A DNA stretch of 37,665 nt from Bacteriovorax sp. (lineage in GTDB: Bacteria; Bdellovibrionota; Bacteriovoracia; Bacteriovoracales; Bacteriovoracaceae). The stretch covers positions 1-37,665 of the forward strand of contig JAQTTZ010000029.1 in the NCBI GenBank assembly GCA_028710485.1, given 5' to 3'. This document shows, one piece after another, positions 8,282 to 17,342 of the stretch. The stretch's first letter is position 1. Every line of letters starts with the position of its first letter. Made by a program: the position numbers and the translations under genes. Below the pieces are notes generated by a model. It was not told the origin of the DNA. It was given only the letters and a program-made list of their open reading frames with translations, and made no database searches.

Positions 8282-9358
8282 GTGACAATTCAAAAAACTT
8301 CTCTACATGAAGAACATCTTTCATTAAAGGCAAAAATGGCTCCATTTGCAGGCTTTGATATGCCTTTGCAATACACTTCGGTTAAAGAAGAAGTTCAAGC
8401 TGTGAGATCCCACGCTGGTGTCTTTGACGTTAGTCATATGGGTGAATTTTTGGTCGAAGGCGCTGACGCTGTTAACTTTGTCGATTTTATTGTTACCAAT
8501 GATTTTAAAAATGCTGAAAACTTAAAGGCTGTTTATTCGCCTCTTTGTCGAGACAACGGGACCGTTATAGATGATCTCATTGCTTACAAATTAGCTGATG
8601 ACCGTGTTCTTATCTGTGTGAACGCTTCTAATATCAAAAAAGATTGGGATTGGATTAGTTCTAAAATTTCAAACTTTAAATGCACAATTAAAAATCAATC
8701 CGACGACTATTCACTTTTGGCCATCCAAGGGCCGGAAAGCGATAAAATTTTAAAAGAAATTGGCCTGCTAAAAGCGGTGGATTTTCCTTATTATTCAATT
8801 CTAGAAACTAACTTTGAAGGCGAAAAACTTATTATCGCTCGAACTGGTTATACAGGCGAAGATGGATTCGAAATTTTTTCGAGTCATAATTTTGCTAAAT
8901 CATTTTGGAAGAAGTTATTAAGTTTAGGCGTAAAACCATGTGGTCTTGCCGCCCGAGATGTACTTCGCTTAGAAGTTTGTTACCCACTTTATGGTCACGA
9001 ACTTAATGATGAAGTAACTCCTTTAGATGCAGGCTTGGCCTGGACTGTAAAACTTACAAAAGAAGCATTTATCGGTAAGTCAGCCCTCATTGAATACAAG
9101 CCTCGTTACCAATTAGTAAAATTATCTCTTGAGCGCGGAATTCCGCGTGAGGGATATGATGTTCTTGATACTAATCTTAACCTAATTGGTAAAGTTACAT
9201 CTGGAACGATGTCGGTAGTCACTGGAAAAGGGATTGCAATGGCCCTTATAGAAAAAGACAAGAATCCAAAAGATAAGAAATACATTATCAATATTCGAAA
9301 TAACAACTACGAAGCTAATTTTCATTCAAAAGCGTTTATTACGGGGGGACACAAGTAA
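8282..9358 (+). CDS. gcvT: Glycine cleavage system T protein (aminomethyltransferase)
   Basis: 358 residues (E. coli 364). It transfers the methylene group from the aminomethyl-lipoyl H protein to tetrahydrofolate, releasing ammonia. The start is GTG with AGGAGA five bases upstream. Family blocks include FAGFDMPLQY, GVFDVSHMGEF, the folate-binding region around GTVIDDLIAYKL, ARTGYTGEDGFEIF and the AARDVLRLE motif. It overlaps gcvH by one base (TAATG). The third partner, gcvP, is not in this window. Confidence 0.96.
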   Translation: MTIQKTSLHEEHLSLKAKMAPFAGFDMPLQYTSVKEEVQAVRSHAGVFDVSHMGEFLVEGADAVNFVDFIVTNDFKNAENLKAVYSPLCRDNGTVIDDLIAYKLADDRVLICVNASNIKKDWDWISSKISNFKCTIKNQSDDYSLLAIQGPESDKILKEIGLLKAVDFPYYSILETNFEGEKLIIARTGYTGEDGFEIFSSHNFAKSFWKKLLSLGVKPCGLAARDVLRLEVCYPLYGHELNDEVTPLDAGLAWTVKLTKEAFIGKSALIEYKPRYQLVKLSLERGIPREGYDVLDTNLNLIGKVTSGTMSVVTGKGIAMALIEKDKNPKDKKYIINIRNNNYEANFHSKAFITGGHK

Positions 9359-9747
9359 TGGCACACAATATTCCAGCTGATTTAAAATACACAAAAGATC
9401 ATGAGTGGGCTAAGGTTGAAGGAGATAATGTCATTATCGGAATTACCGATTTTGCACAATCTGCTCTTGGTGACATTGTTTTCGTTGAGCTTCCAGAGGT
9501 TGGAAAAACTTTAAATGCACACCAATCTTTCGGTGTTGTGGAATCAATTAAATCTGTTAGTGATCTTTATTCACCAATATCTGGAACTGTCGTTGAGGTA
9601 AATTCTGGACTACAAGATACTCCAGAACTTTGTAATGCTGAACCTTATGGGGCTGCATGGATGATCAAAGTAAAACTTTCGGATAAACAAGAAGTTAATT
9701 CCCTTCTCTCTGCCTCTGACTACCAAAACTTTCTTTCTACTTTATAA
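9358..9747 (+). CDS. gcvH: Glycine cleavage system H protein (lipoyl carrier)
   Basis: 129 residues, typical length. It is a small lipoylated shuttle protein that carries the aminomethyl group between P and T proteins. The lipoylation site is K65 in FGVVESIKSVSDLYSPISG. The family signature DHEWAKVEG near the N-terminus and LGDIVFVELPEVG are present. The start codon overlaps the gcvT stop. The usual next gene, gcvP, is missing; a stem-loop and about 240 non-coding bases follow instead, so the P protein must be encoded elsewhere. Confidence 0.97.
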   Translation: MAHNIPADLKYTKDHEWAKVEGDNVIIGITDFAQSALGDIVFVELPEVGKTLNAHQSFGVVESIKSVSDLYSPISGTVVEVNSGLQDTPELCNAEPYGAAWMIKVKLSDKQEVNSLLSASDYQNFLSTL

Positions 9748-9769
9748 TTCAATTATTTAAAAAAAATCA

Positions 9770-9796
9770 ACGAAATGCTCGAAAAAAGCATTTCGT
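9770..9796. terminator. Stem-loop after gcvH
   Basis: A perfect 10-bp stem ACGAAATGCT/AGCATTTCGT with a 7-base loop lies 23 bases after gcvH. On the plus strand it is followed only by a weak T-rich run, while on the minus strand it is followed by TTGATTTTTTT. It may act as an imperfect terminator for folD-gcvTH. The remaining bases up to 9989 are very AT-rich and must hold the promoter of the next gene, but I cannot pick one confidently. Confidence 0.5.
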
Positions 9797-9989
9797 CATT
9801 TCACTCAAAGCAAGAAAATTAAAAAATATATATGCTTTTTTTGTGCATTATTTTTGATCTTTTTTTATAGTACTGATTGATTTCTTGAAATAAATTTTTG
9901 TTTAAAAAAATCTTTACGAAATTTATCAAACACTACATACTCAACTTCACATAAACAATAAAACTTTTCGAGATAGGATTCACACCCAT

Positions 9990-10286
9990 ATGATGTCTGA
10001 TAAACAAGACGCTATTCAGCTTCTCAATACCGCTGTCATTAAGAGCAAAGAAAAAAGAATCAATGCTACTTATGAAGAAAGGCTTGCTAAAATTTGTAAC
10101 TCACCAGTTATGGATGCACTTTTAGTTGCAGTTGACCATCTTTCTGACGAAGAAAAAATGTCTAAAGATCATGCCGCGGTTCAATTGATTGAAACGATCA
10201 GGGAACTAGATTCTATATGGAATGATTATGTCCTTATGGAAGGTATTGGTAAGTTAAAAGAACTTCTCAAGAACAAGATCCACTAA
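9990..10286 (+). CDS. Small helical protein of unknown function (98 residues)
   Basis: I do not recognise this family. The product is soluble, charged and predicted mostly helical, with no signal peptide, membrane segment or obvious motif. It contains the stretch ATYEERLAKICNSPVMDALL. Two adjacent ATGs (9990 and 9993) are possible; AGGA at 9975-9978 is rather distant. It is a single-gene unit in its own AT-rich upstream region, convergent with the TonB-like gene, and the two stop codons overlap by four bases. Length and compact codon use make it a likely real gene. Confidence 0.65.
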   Translation: MMSDKQDAIQLLNTAVIKSKEKRINATYEERLAKICNSPVMDALLVAVDHLSDEEKMSKDHAAVQLIETIRELDSIWNDYVLMEGIGKLKELLKNKIH

Positions 10287-11302
10287 CTTTTTACAACAAA
10301 TCCCCATTGTATTACGGCCCTGCCACCAATAAGCAAACCTTTCGGAGGGTTTGGAAATGGGCCTGCTTTATTAAAGGACTCGATCGCAGCTTGATCGAGT
10401 TCTCTTATTCCACTCGTTCCATCAATTTTGATATCTAAAATGTTTCCACGATCATCAAGTGTAACAGTGATTGCTGTAATGAGATTTTCACTCGCTGGAA
10501 GACGTCTTCCCGACTTATAAAGATTTTTTGCCTTACTTTGAATAGTGCTGCCCCAGTATTGCTCAAGCTTCTGACGAATGCGGTGATAAAAGCCGTAATA
10601 CTTAAACTCCGTAGTGTTCAAATTGGTCATATCTCCTAATGGCACATCTTGAACGAAATCGTTATTTTGGGCCAAGCCTGTTGTATCGGCACTGCCACGA
10701 TCCAAACCAACAGCTGAGGCGTGCTTTGATTCTGATGCCAGTTTGCGGTTCATTTCTACTAGTGCGGCAGCTTGGATTTTTTCTTCATCTTCCACTTTTA
10801 AAATATGAATACTTCCCAAATCACTTAATTGGAGTGTTTTTGGAGCTAAATTTTTACTTTTTTCATTATGCGCTACTTTTTTAGGTGCAGTTACAGGCTC
10901 TTGAGTTTGAGCGATCGAAGTTTGAGAGCCATTCTTATTTCCAAGACCAGCTTTTTTGAATACCCCATTAGCCGCTGCTATTGTTTGGCGGTCAAAGGCT
11001 TGATCGGCTTCACCTGCAAAACGAGATTCTTTAGGGCGTTCTTTTTTGCCATTGAGCTCATTGGCAACAATCTGTTTATTTCTAGAATCCTTTATCTCTT
11101 GAAGTTGCTTACGAGTTATAAATTTTACGGAATCGAACTTAACTGATCGAGGAGCATTTGAATTTTTTTGTGATGCTAAATTTTTCGATGATTGTTCCCG
11201 TTGAATATTATTGTAAATATATCCAAAGGCAAAAAAGTGCAATGCCAATGAGAATATAAATGCAAACGAATATCGCGCCCGATTCTTTTTAAATAACTTC
11301 AT
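10283..11302 (-). CDS. TonB-like protein with C-terminal TonB domain
   Basis: 339 residues. A short basic N-terminus is followed by one membrane segment (about residues 11-31, YSFAFIFSLALHFFAFGYIY), then a long low-complexity polar linker through the periplasm. A C-terminal TonB_C-type domain (about residues 235-336) contains AITVTLDDRGNILDIKIDGTSG, RELDQAAIESF and PFPNPPKGLL. This is the layout of energy transducers that couple the inner membrane to outer-membrane receptors, or of related envelope and gliding proteins. No exbB, exbD or receptor gene is adjacent, so a true TonB role is not assured. It follows the PBP1A gene by 115 bases on the same strand. Confidence 0.75.
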   Translation of the reverse strand: MKLFKKNRARYSFAFIFSLALHFFAFGYIYNNIQREQSSKNLASQKNSNAPRSVKFDSVKFITRKQLQEIKDSRNKQIVANELNGKKERPKESRFAGEADQAFDRQTIAAANGVFKKAGLGNKNGSQTSIAQTQEPVTAPKKVAHNEKSKNLAPKTLQLSDLGSIHILKVEDEEKIQAAALVEMNRKLASESKHASAVGLDRGSADTTGLAQNNDFVQDVPLGDMTNLNTTEFKYYGFYHRIRQKLEQYWGSTIQSKAKNLYKSGRRLPASENLITAITVTLDDRGNILDIKIDGTSGIRELDQAAIESFNKAGPFPNPPKGLLIGGRAVIQWGFVVKS

Positions 11303-11375
11303 TTTTCTTCCTTAAAAAACTCAGATAAAGTTTTCATTAACTCTATCGGCATCTGGGAAGAAAAAGATTAAGCCC

Positions 11376-11402
11376 AATTGCTCAATGATAAAAAGAGCAA
11401 TT
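11376..11402. terminator. Stem-loop between PBP1A and TonB-like genes
   Basis: AATTGCTC and GAGCAATT form an 8-bp stem with an 11-base loop. It lies just after the PBP1A gene in its direction of transcription. The following minus-strand bases (GGGCTTAATCTTTTT) have a T-run only after a gap, so termination would be weak or partial. Confidence 0.35.
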
Positions 11403-11417
11403 CAGTATAAAAATCAA

Positions 11418-14105
11418 TTATTGATTTTCAAAATATTCATCATCCCCAAGAGGTCGGGCCTTCGCTGGGCCACCAGTTCCAACTGCTTCTGAAGCTTGTT
11501 CACTGACTTCAGCAAAAGATTCTAAAATTGCACCAGGAGCATTAGGCGCTGCTTTTCGTCCAGTTTCCTTATCAACCCATGCTTGAGTAATTCCAGCAGG
11601 AATTTCAAAGGGCTGGTCTCCAAATTTCTTAATATTAGCACGCATGTATTCTTTCCAAACAGGCAGGGCAGCTTTTGCTCCTGTTTCACCATGCCCCAAA
11701 GTTTTATTATCATCAAACCCGTTCCAAACGGCAGTAACCACGTTTGATGTGAATCCCACAAACCATGCATCTATGAAATCGTTGGTTGTACCCGTTTTCC
11801 CTGCAATATTTGGACTTAAATCTCGCGCACTTGCAGCTGTTCCAGATGTCACAACTCCTTTCATTAGATTGGTCATAATATAGGCTAAGCGGGGGTCATA
11901 AACTTGTTTATCACCTAATGTTTTTAAGAATGGATTTGTTTGTTCAGCAATAGGTCTGTCTTTTTTCTCACTATCTTTATCTTTGTCACTTTCACCAGGA
12001 ATTTTCATGTCTTTTTCAACTTCATTGATAATATATTTTTTACCATCACGATCAACGACAGAAAGAATTGCCTTTGGGGTAACAAATTTACCTCCGTTGG
12101 GATAAAGCGCATAAGTTGTAACGAGATCTCTTGGGCTAACGCCAAAGGTTCCAAGTGCGATGCTTAGGTTATTATCTAATTTTGCATTAAATCCTATTCG
12201 CTCTGCAAATTTTAAAATAGTTCCAACGCCAACCTTGTCCGCCATTTTTATAGTTGGAATATTTCGCGATTCTTCAAGTGCTGTTCTCATTGTTACGGGG
12301 CCTTTATAATCACCCTCATAATTTTTTGGTTTCCAACTTGAGGCTGAATCAAATCCAGGCATGGCCTCAGGAGTATCCATAATAATAGTGGTAGGATTAT
12401 AACCGTGCTCTAAAGCTGCAGAATAAAGGATTGGTTTAAATGAAGATCCAGGTTGGCGTTTTGCTTGAATGACTCGATTAAATTTCGAAATTTTAAAATC
12501 TCGACCTCCAACATAACTGACGATTTCACCAGTGCGCACATCCATTGAAAATAAAGCACCTTGAACTTCTGCCACTTGATCCAACAAAGCAATAATATAT
12601 TTTTGGCCTCGTATCAAACTCGCATTTTTTGATTTATTAAGTGCAGCAGTTCCTTCTTTTCCTAAATAACCAGTAATTGGAGCAGATTTTTTCACCATTT
12701 GAACATGAATTAAATCTCCAACCCTTAAAATAGTCGAAGGCTTACTCACCTCTTGATAGTATGCAGTGTTTTCGCTAATACTTCTCTTATGGGCCCATTT
12801 AAAGTACTCAAAAGGGATGACTCCAGGGGATCCGGCCAGCGAAATATAAATCAATCTTGAGACATCATCTAGTTTAGTTACAACTGCTTCGTATTGAGTA
12901 TTTGTCTCTAAAACATTCGGCAAAGTATCTTGATCATTTAAACCAGTGATAAAGCTTTCATCGCCACTGGCTTCGCGAGATTTTTTGTCTTCTTCTTTTA
13001 ATTGAACATAAGCTTTTTCATTGAATTCAAATTCATAAACTTTTTCATGTGCATCGTTTATAGTGAAGAACTGTGAACGTTTCTTATGTATATTGCGCCG
13101 ATTTTCTTTTTCAAACTTTGAAAACTCTTCATTTCCAACATGGGCAAATGGTCCTTTATATCCCTGGCGTTTATCAATTTCTTTAATCCCTTTTTTAACT
13201 TGCTCTTCAGCAACTTTTTGCAATTCCCAATCAAGACTTGTTCTCACTTTAAAACCATCAACTAAAAATGGCTTTTCTCCAACAGCATCCACCACTTTTT
13301 GACGAACCCATTCTGTAAAATATCCTGCACGCAACTCATCTTCACGGATTCGATAAACAGTTTTTTCCACTAAAGATTGTTCGTGCTGGGCTTTTGTTAT
13401 TTTACCAAGTTTAAACATTCGCTCCAATACATAATGCTGGCGTTTTCTAGCTGCTTGGGGATTTACATAAGGAGAATATTTACCAGGCGCCACGAGAAGT
13501 CCTGCCAACATAGCGGCCTCTGCGACAGTAATATCTTTTAATTCCTTATTATAATAACCGTGAGCGGCTGCCTTAATGCCGTAATAGCCACCACCTAGAT
13601 AAACCTGATTTAAATAAAGATATAAAATTTCTTTTTTATTAAGTTTTTCTTCTATGCGTTGAGCGAGAATAAAATCTTTTACTTTTCTAGTAATCGATCT
13701 TTCGGAACTTAACAGAAGTGATTTTGCTACCTGCTGAGTAATGGTACTCCCACCCTGAACAACTTTTCCTGCTCTAAAATTGGCAAACATTGCACGTGCC
13801 AAGCCAAAATAATCAACACCTGAATGTTCAAAGAACTTATCATCTTCAGCTGAAAGAAATGCATCGATAACTCGCGCGGGAACATCTTTCATCTCGACAA
13901 TTTCACGTTTTTCTAAACCCAGCTCAGCCAATAGATAGCCATCTTTGGAATAGATTTGTGACGCTAGATTCGGTTTGTAATCTTGAAGCTTGTCAATTTT
14001 AGGTAGATCTAAATTGAAATATGTAAAAACCACTGCTCCTGTAACGCCTGCAATAAAACCCAAACCTAACAGGGTTAATATGATTTTAAAAATAAGTCCT
14101 TTCAT
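11418..14105 (-). CDS. mrcA: Class A penicillin-binding protein (PBP1A type)
   Basis: 895 residues. It is a bifunctional peptidoglycan synthase anchored by one N-terminal membrane helix (about residues 5-30). The GT51 glycosyltransferase domain has E87 in SAEDDKFFEHSG, then QGGSTITQQVAK, RKVKDFILAQRIE and KKEILYLYLNQVYLG. A middle OB-like domain characteristic of PBP1A (about residues 300-500) is followed by the transpeptidase, with SSFK, SRN and KTGTT motifs in order. All catalytic motifs are intact. It overlaps the upstream patatin-like lipoprotein gene by one base, so the two are translationally coupled. Confidence 0.95.
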   Translation of the reverse strand: MKGLIFKIILTLLGLGFIAGVTGAVVFTYFNLDLPKIDKLQDYKPNLASQIYSKDGYLLAELGLEKREIVEMKDVPARVIDAFLSAEDDKFFEHSGVDYFGLARAMFANFRAGKVVQGGSTITQQVAKSLLLSSERSITRKVKDFILAQRIEEKLNKKEILYLYLNQVYLGGGYYGIKAAAHGYYNKELKDITVAEAAMLAGLLVAPGKYSPYVNPQAARKRQHYVLERMFKLGKITKAQHEQSLVEKTVYRIREDELRAGYFTEWVRQKVVDAVGEKPFLVDGFKVRTSLDWELQKVAEEQVKKGIKEIDKRQGYKGPFAHVGNEEFSKFEKENRRNIHKKRSQFFTINDAHEKVYEFEFNEKAYVQLKEEDKKSREASGDESFITGLNDQDTLPNVLETNTQYEAVVTKLDDVSRLIYISLAGSPGVIPFEYFKWAHKRSISENTAYYQEVSKPSTILRVGDLIHVQMVKKSAPITGYLGKEGTAALNKSKNASLIRGQKYIIALLDQVAEVQGALFSMDVRTGEIVSYVGGRDFKISKFNRVIQAKRQPGSSFKPILYSAALEHGYNPTTIIMDTPEAMPGFDSASSWKPKNYEGDYKGPVTMRTALEESRNIPTIKMADKVGVGTILKFAERIGFNAKLDNNLSIALGTFGVSPRDLVTTYALYPNGGKFVTPKAILSVVDRDGKKYIINEVEKDMKIPGESDKDKDSEKKDRPIAEQTNPFLKTLGDKQVYDPRLAYIMTNLMKGVVTSGTAASARDLSPNIAGKTGTTNDFIDAWFVGFTSNVVTAVWNGFDDNKTLGHGETGAKAALPVWKEYMRANIKKFGDQPFEIPAGITQAWVDKETGRKAAPNAPGAILESFAEVSEQASEAVGTGGPAKARPLGDDEYFENQ

Positions 14106-15148
14106 TATTCGTTTCCTGAATGTGACAAGCTATCAAGTTTTGCCTGTATTTTCTTAAAAATGAGCGGTGATTGCTTTTGCATAAAATCATAAGTTTTTTG
14201 CATAAAAAATGAACTGTCTTTAGTTGAGTCAAGACTCATTAAATTTAGCGGAAGAGTTACGCTGTAATCAAAATCTTTTCTTTCCTTTTGAATACGACCG
14301 GCAGTTCTGCCATAAACCCCAATAAGAAACTCGTTGGTAGTTTCAAAGTCAAACCTCGCCCCCAAAACATCTACAGCTATTGTAAACTCTGCTCCCAATT
14401 GTCTTAGCAGTCTGGCGTTAAAAACTTCTTTTTCAAATGCAGTTGAATATTTTTGGCTACTTTTAGATTCTTTGAAATTATTTGAAAGCCTAAGGTTAAG
14501 TAGAAGCAGGTCTCGAATATTTCCCTTATCAAAATAATATGTTTTTTTAGTATTATGGTCGTACAAGGTAATGAAGAATTTTTTCTTAGTGTCTTGGATA
14601 TTAATGTTTTTAAATTTTGTTAAGAACATTTCATCAATTTCATTTATCCAGTCTTTTTCATAAGGCTTATTTTTCTTCTTTTCTTTAAAATATTTATAAA
14701 AATTCCACTCGATTACTTCGGGAGTCATTCCAGTGGCATACATCGCCGCGACAATAGCCCCAAATCCTGTTCCCGTAATAATATCGGGTGCTAGATTTTG
14801 CCTTTCAAGAATTTTTAGTAACGAAACGTAATTAATTGTTCTATAGATACCTGGACCTAAGCTTAGACCTATTCTTAATTTTTTATTTTCAACATGACCG
14901 CTCACTGTACCTAGGTCACTATTGGCGTAAATATCTCCGCCGCGTTCACCAATTCGAACTGTCTCCTCTTGTGGGACGATGATATCGATCGGTTTTTCAA
15001 CAGGACCGTGAGCATGTTCATAAGGGTCGAAATCGACTTTATCTGGAATAGTCGATGATTTTTTTTGATCATGAGTATTAATAGTCTTAACTGATGAACA
15101 ACTACTTAATATAAGAATGATTGATAAGAGGGTGAGTGCTTTATTCAT
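14105..15148 (-). CDS. Patatin-like lipoprotein with catalytic residues lost
   Basis: 347 residues with a lipoprotein signal ending LILSSC (C17), so it is probably membrane-anchored and periplasmic-facing. Residues about 90-140 follow the RssA/patatin pattern: RIGLSLGPGIYRT aligns with the oxyanion loop, and DIITGTGFGAIVAAMYATGM with the nucleophile elbow. The Ser of GxSxG is Gly (G128, codon GGA). The later segment RLLRQLGAEFTIAVDVLGA aligns with the patatin region after the catalytic Asp, but the DGG/DGA motif is replaced. It is therefore likely a non-enzymatic patatin fold. It sits between xseB (eight bases) and PBP1A (one-base overlap), hinting at a cell-wall role; that is inference. Confidence 0.75.
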   Translation of the reverse strand: MNKALTLLSIILILSSCSSVKTINTHDQKKSSTIPDKVDFDPYEHAHGPVEKPIDIIVPQEETVRIGERGGDIYANSDLGTVSGHVENKKLRIGLSLGPGIYRTINYVSLLKILERQNLAPDIITGTGFGAIVAAMYATGMTPEVIEWNFYKYFKEKKKNKPYEKDWINEIDEMFLTKFKNINIQDTKKKFFITLYDHNTKKTYYFDKGNIRDLLLLNLRLSNNFKESKSSQKYSTAFEKEVFNARLLRQLGAEFTIAVDVLGARFDFETTNEFLIGVYGRTAGRIQKERKDFDYSVTLPLNLMSLDSTKDSSFFMQKTYDFMQKQSPLIFKKIQAKLDSLSHSGNE

Positions 15149-15156
15149 TAAATTCC

Positions 15157-15363
15157 TTAGAGCTCTTCTTCTTTTAAACTATCAGTTAGAACTGCAATTT
15201 TCTTTTCTGCGACGGAAAGCTGCTCTTTGCACTCTTTATATAATTTAGTTCCAATTTCAAATTGTTCTAAACTTTGCTCGAGGCCGATATCACCTGATTC
15301 TAATTTGCTGACAATTGATTCTAATTCTTTTAAAGACTCTTCGAAATTTTTTTTCTTAGTCAT
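15157..15363 (-). CDS. xseB: Exodeoxyribonuclease VII small subunit
   Basis: 68 residues, typical for XseB, the small helical subunit that assembles on XseA to form the single-strand nuclease. It has the family pattern FEESLKELESIVSKLESGDIGLEQSLEQFEIGTKLYK. GAGGC lies at proper spacing before ATG. xseA is not in the window. The 264 bases to the divergent flgF start must contain promoters for both directions; a TTGACA on the minus strand near 15420 could be a -35, but no good -10 follows. Confidence 0.93.
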   Translation of the reverse strand: MTKKKNFEESLKELESIVSKLESGDIGLEQSLEQFEIGTKLYKECKEQLSVAEKKIAVLTDSLKEEEL

Positions 15364-15627
15364 AAAATGCCTCTATTTCGTTTTCAAGTTAACCGACAAG
15401 TTCCGACCTGTATTTTGTGTCAAAAAAACCACATCTGATGGCTAAATTTTCCACCTTTATGGCCTTGTCCTATTCTGCTTCTTCACTCATAAGATACATT
15501 ATCAACGACTTACTTGGAAGTGGTTTCAGAGGGACAAATTTACCTATGTAGGGAATTTGGCACCTCGCACGTTATAGTTGATAGAGAGTCTTTGAAGCTA
15601 AATTAATCTTCAATGAGGAGGATTTAA

Positions 15628-16461
15628 TTGAGAGAACTTTGGGTACCTTTATCTGGCGCAATTGCTCAGCAACGAAATGTTGAGACGATCGCTAATAATG
15701 TAGCAAATGCCAACACACCTGGCTTCAAAAGGGAACAAGTTGTGTTTAAAGAATATTTAGCCGCACTGGAAAAAGGTGGCGGCCAAATAGAACTTCCACA
15801 AAAAGAGTGGAAGCCCGAAGATTTTTATCGCAGTTATAATAGCGAGGATTCTTTTGTAAAAGTTGATGGTGCTTATACACTACATGAGCAAGGCCAACTT
15901 TCTCCGACGGGAAATGCCTTCGATAACGCTCTAAATGGGCCTGGTTTTTTTGAAGTTCTCACGCCAAATGGTGTCCGCTATACACGTAAAGGTAACTTTA
16001 GTATTAACAATGATGGAAAACTAGTTACCGATCAAGGCTTTCTTCTTCTAAGTAAATCCCCGCCTCCAACTGCCGGTGCTGATGGTAAAATAATCTTAAC
16101 GACTCCGCCAGAATCAAGAGCTATCTCTGTAGGAAACAATAAGTTTACCATCAGTCTTGATGGTGAAGTATTTAGTGGCGCAAACAAAGTGGCTGATCTT
16201 TCTTTAACAGAATTCAACGATGTTCATGCATTAAAAAAAGAAGGTGGTTCCCTTTTTATTAATCCAGATCAACAAAATATAAAAATTGGCGAGAGTAAAA
16301 CCGCTGTTCATCAAGGCTTTGTTGAACAATCAAATGTTAATGCTGTCGGTGAAATGTCAGCACTAATAAACGCCAATAGAAATTTCGAATCAATTCAAAG
16401 AGTATTGAAGACCTACGATACAATGAGCGGAAAAGCAGTTAACGAAATAGGTAAGTTTTAA
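15628..16461 (+). CDS. flgF: Flagellar proximal-rod protein FlgF
   Basis: 277 residues. The start is TTG with GAGGAGGA five bases upstream, giving MRELWVPLSGAIAQQRNVET. The N-terminal rod motif NNVANANTPGFKRE and the C-terminal motif QGFVEQSNVNAVGEMSALINANRNFE are the conserved ends that form the coiled-coil core of axial proteins. The central domain matches FlgF/FlgG. It is the first gene of the flagellar operon and precedes flgG, the normal order. It is probably exported by the flagellar type III system. Assignment to FlgF rather than a second FlgG-like protein rests on order and length. Confidence 0.88.
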   Translation: MRELWVPLSGAIAQQRNVETIANNVANANTPGFKREQVVFKEYLAALEKGGGQIELPQKEWKPEDFYRSYNSEDSFVKVDGAYTLHEQGQLSPTGNAFDNALNGPGFFEVLTPNGVRYTRKGNFSINNDGKLVTDQGFLLLSKSPPPTAGADGKIILTTPPESRAISVGNNKFTISLDGEVFSGANKVADLSLTEFNDVHALKKEGGSLFINPDQQNIKIGESKTAVHQGFVEQSNVNAVGEMSALINANRNFESIQRVLKTYDTMSGKAVNEIGKF

Positions 16462-16547
16462 TATAGAGGTTTAGGCTGAAAAAGACATTAATGATGAAAA
16501 CAGTTGTAGTGATCATAACCCTCGCAAATTTTAGCGAAGTTCATTCC

Positions 16548-17333
16548 ATGATGAAGGCGCTAAGCACTGCAGCCTCGGGTATGTCAGCTCAAGAAACTTA
16601 TGTAAGTACGATATCCAACAATATCGCCAACGTTAACACGGTCGGATTTAAACGTGGTCGTACAGAGATTGATGATCTTGGTTACGAAACTATTCAAGAA
16701 CCAGGTGCACGCTCTTCTTCATCTACTACCTATAATGTTGGAACTCAAATTGGCTCTGGTGCTCGAGTTTCAGCAATAAGAAAAGAATTTACGGCGGGAA
16801 GTCCGCAAATTACAAACAATCCCTTTGACCTAATGGTGAATGGAGAAGGATTTTTTGGAATTATCATGCCAAATGGTGAATTGAAATTCACTCGCGATGG
16901 CTCTTTTAACGTCGACGCGCAAGGGGTTTTGGTCAACAAACAAGGATATAAAATTTATCCTGGATTTAATTTTCCGCCTAATACTTCAAGTGTAATGATC
17001 GCTGAAAACGGAAAAGCTGAAGCCTTTGTCAAAGGTCAGACTGAACCTACAAGCGTTGGCCAAATACCAGTGTTCACTTTTGTAAACTCTGTTGGATTAA
17101 AATCTCAGGGAGCAAACCTGTACCAAGTTTCACTTTCTAGCGGCCAACCTGTCCAATCTATCGCAGGTGAAAACAATGCCGGTGCAATCATGCAAGGAGC
17201 CCTTGAAGCTTCTAACGTAAGTCCAATGACTGAAATGACGGATCTGATTCGTGCCCAAAGAGCTTATGAAATGAATTCAAAAGTAATGGGTGTTGCTGAT
17301 CAAATGATGCAAACCATAAACAACATTAGATAA
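16548..17333 (+). CDS. flgG: Flagellar distal-rod protein FlgG
   Basis: 262 residues from ATG 16548 (E. coli 260). An open frame extends upstream to 16491, but the extra 19 residues (ending FSEVHS) are absent from normal FlgG, which begins MM(K/R)ALSTAA.GM.AQ as here. The N-terminal SNNIANVNTVGFKRGR, the central NGEGFFGI and the C-terminal QGALEASNVSPMTEMTDLIRAQRAYEMNSK are standard FlgG. It forms the distal rod through the peptidoglycan. No strong Shine-Dalgarno is seen for either start. Confidence 0.95.
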   Translation: MMKALSTAASGMSAQETYVSTISNNIANVNTVGFKRGRTEIDDLGYETIQEPGARSSSSTTYNVGTQIGSGARVSAIRKEFTAGSPQITNNPFDLMVNGEGFFGIIMPNGELKFTRDGSFNVDAQGVLVNKQGYKIYPGFNFPPNTSSVMIAENGKAEAFVKGQTEPTSVGQIPVFTFVNSVGLKSQGANLYQVSLSSGQPVQSIAGENNAGAIMQGALEASNVSPMTEMTDLIRAQRAYEMNSKVMGVADQMMQTINNIR

Positions 17334-17342
17334 ATAAATACA

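Noticed and set aside
9748..9989. gcvP or an RNA element after gcvH
   Set aside because: The region is only 242 bases, AT-rich, with a simple hairpin and no open frame; no riboswitch-like pattern could be recognised.
15557..15572. TTGGCAC resembling the -24 element of a sigma-54 promoter before flgF
   Set aside because: The -12 position reads ACGT in place of TTGC, and the GG-N10-GC rule fails, so sigma-54 control is not supported.
16491..16547. N-terminal extension of FlgG of 19 residues with a hydrophobic run
   Set aside because: FlgG is secreted by the flagellar export system and normally begins at MM(K/R)ALSTAA; the extension has no ribosome-binding site better than the internal start, so it is probably upstream leader.
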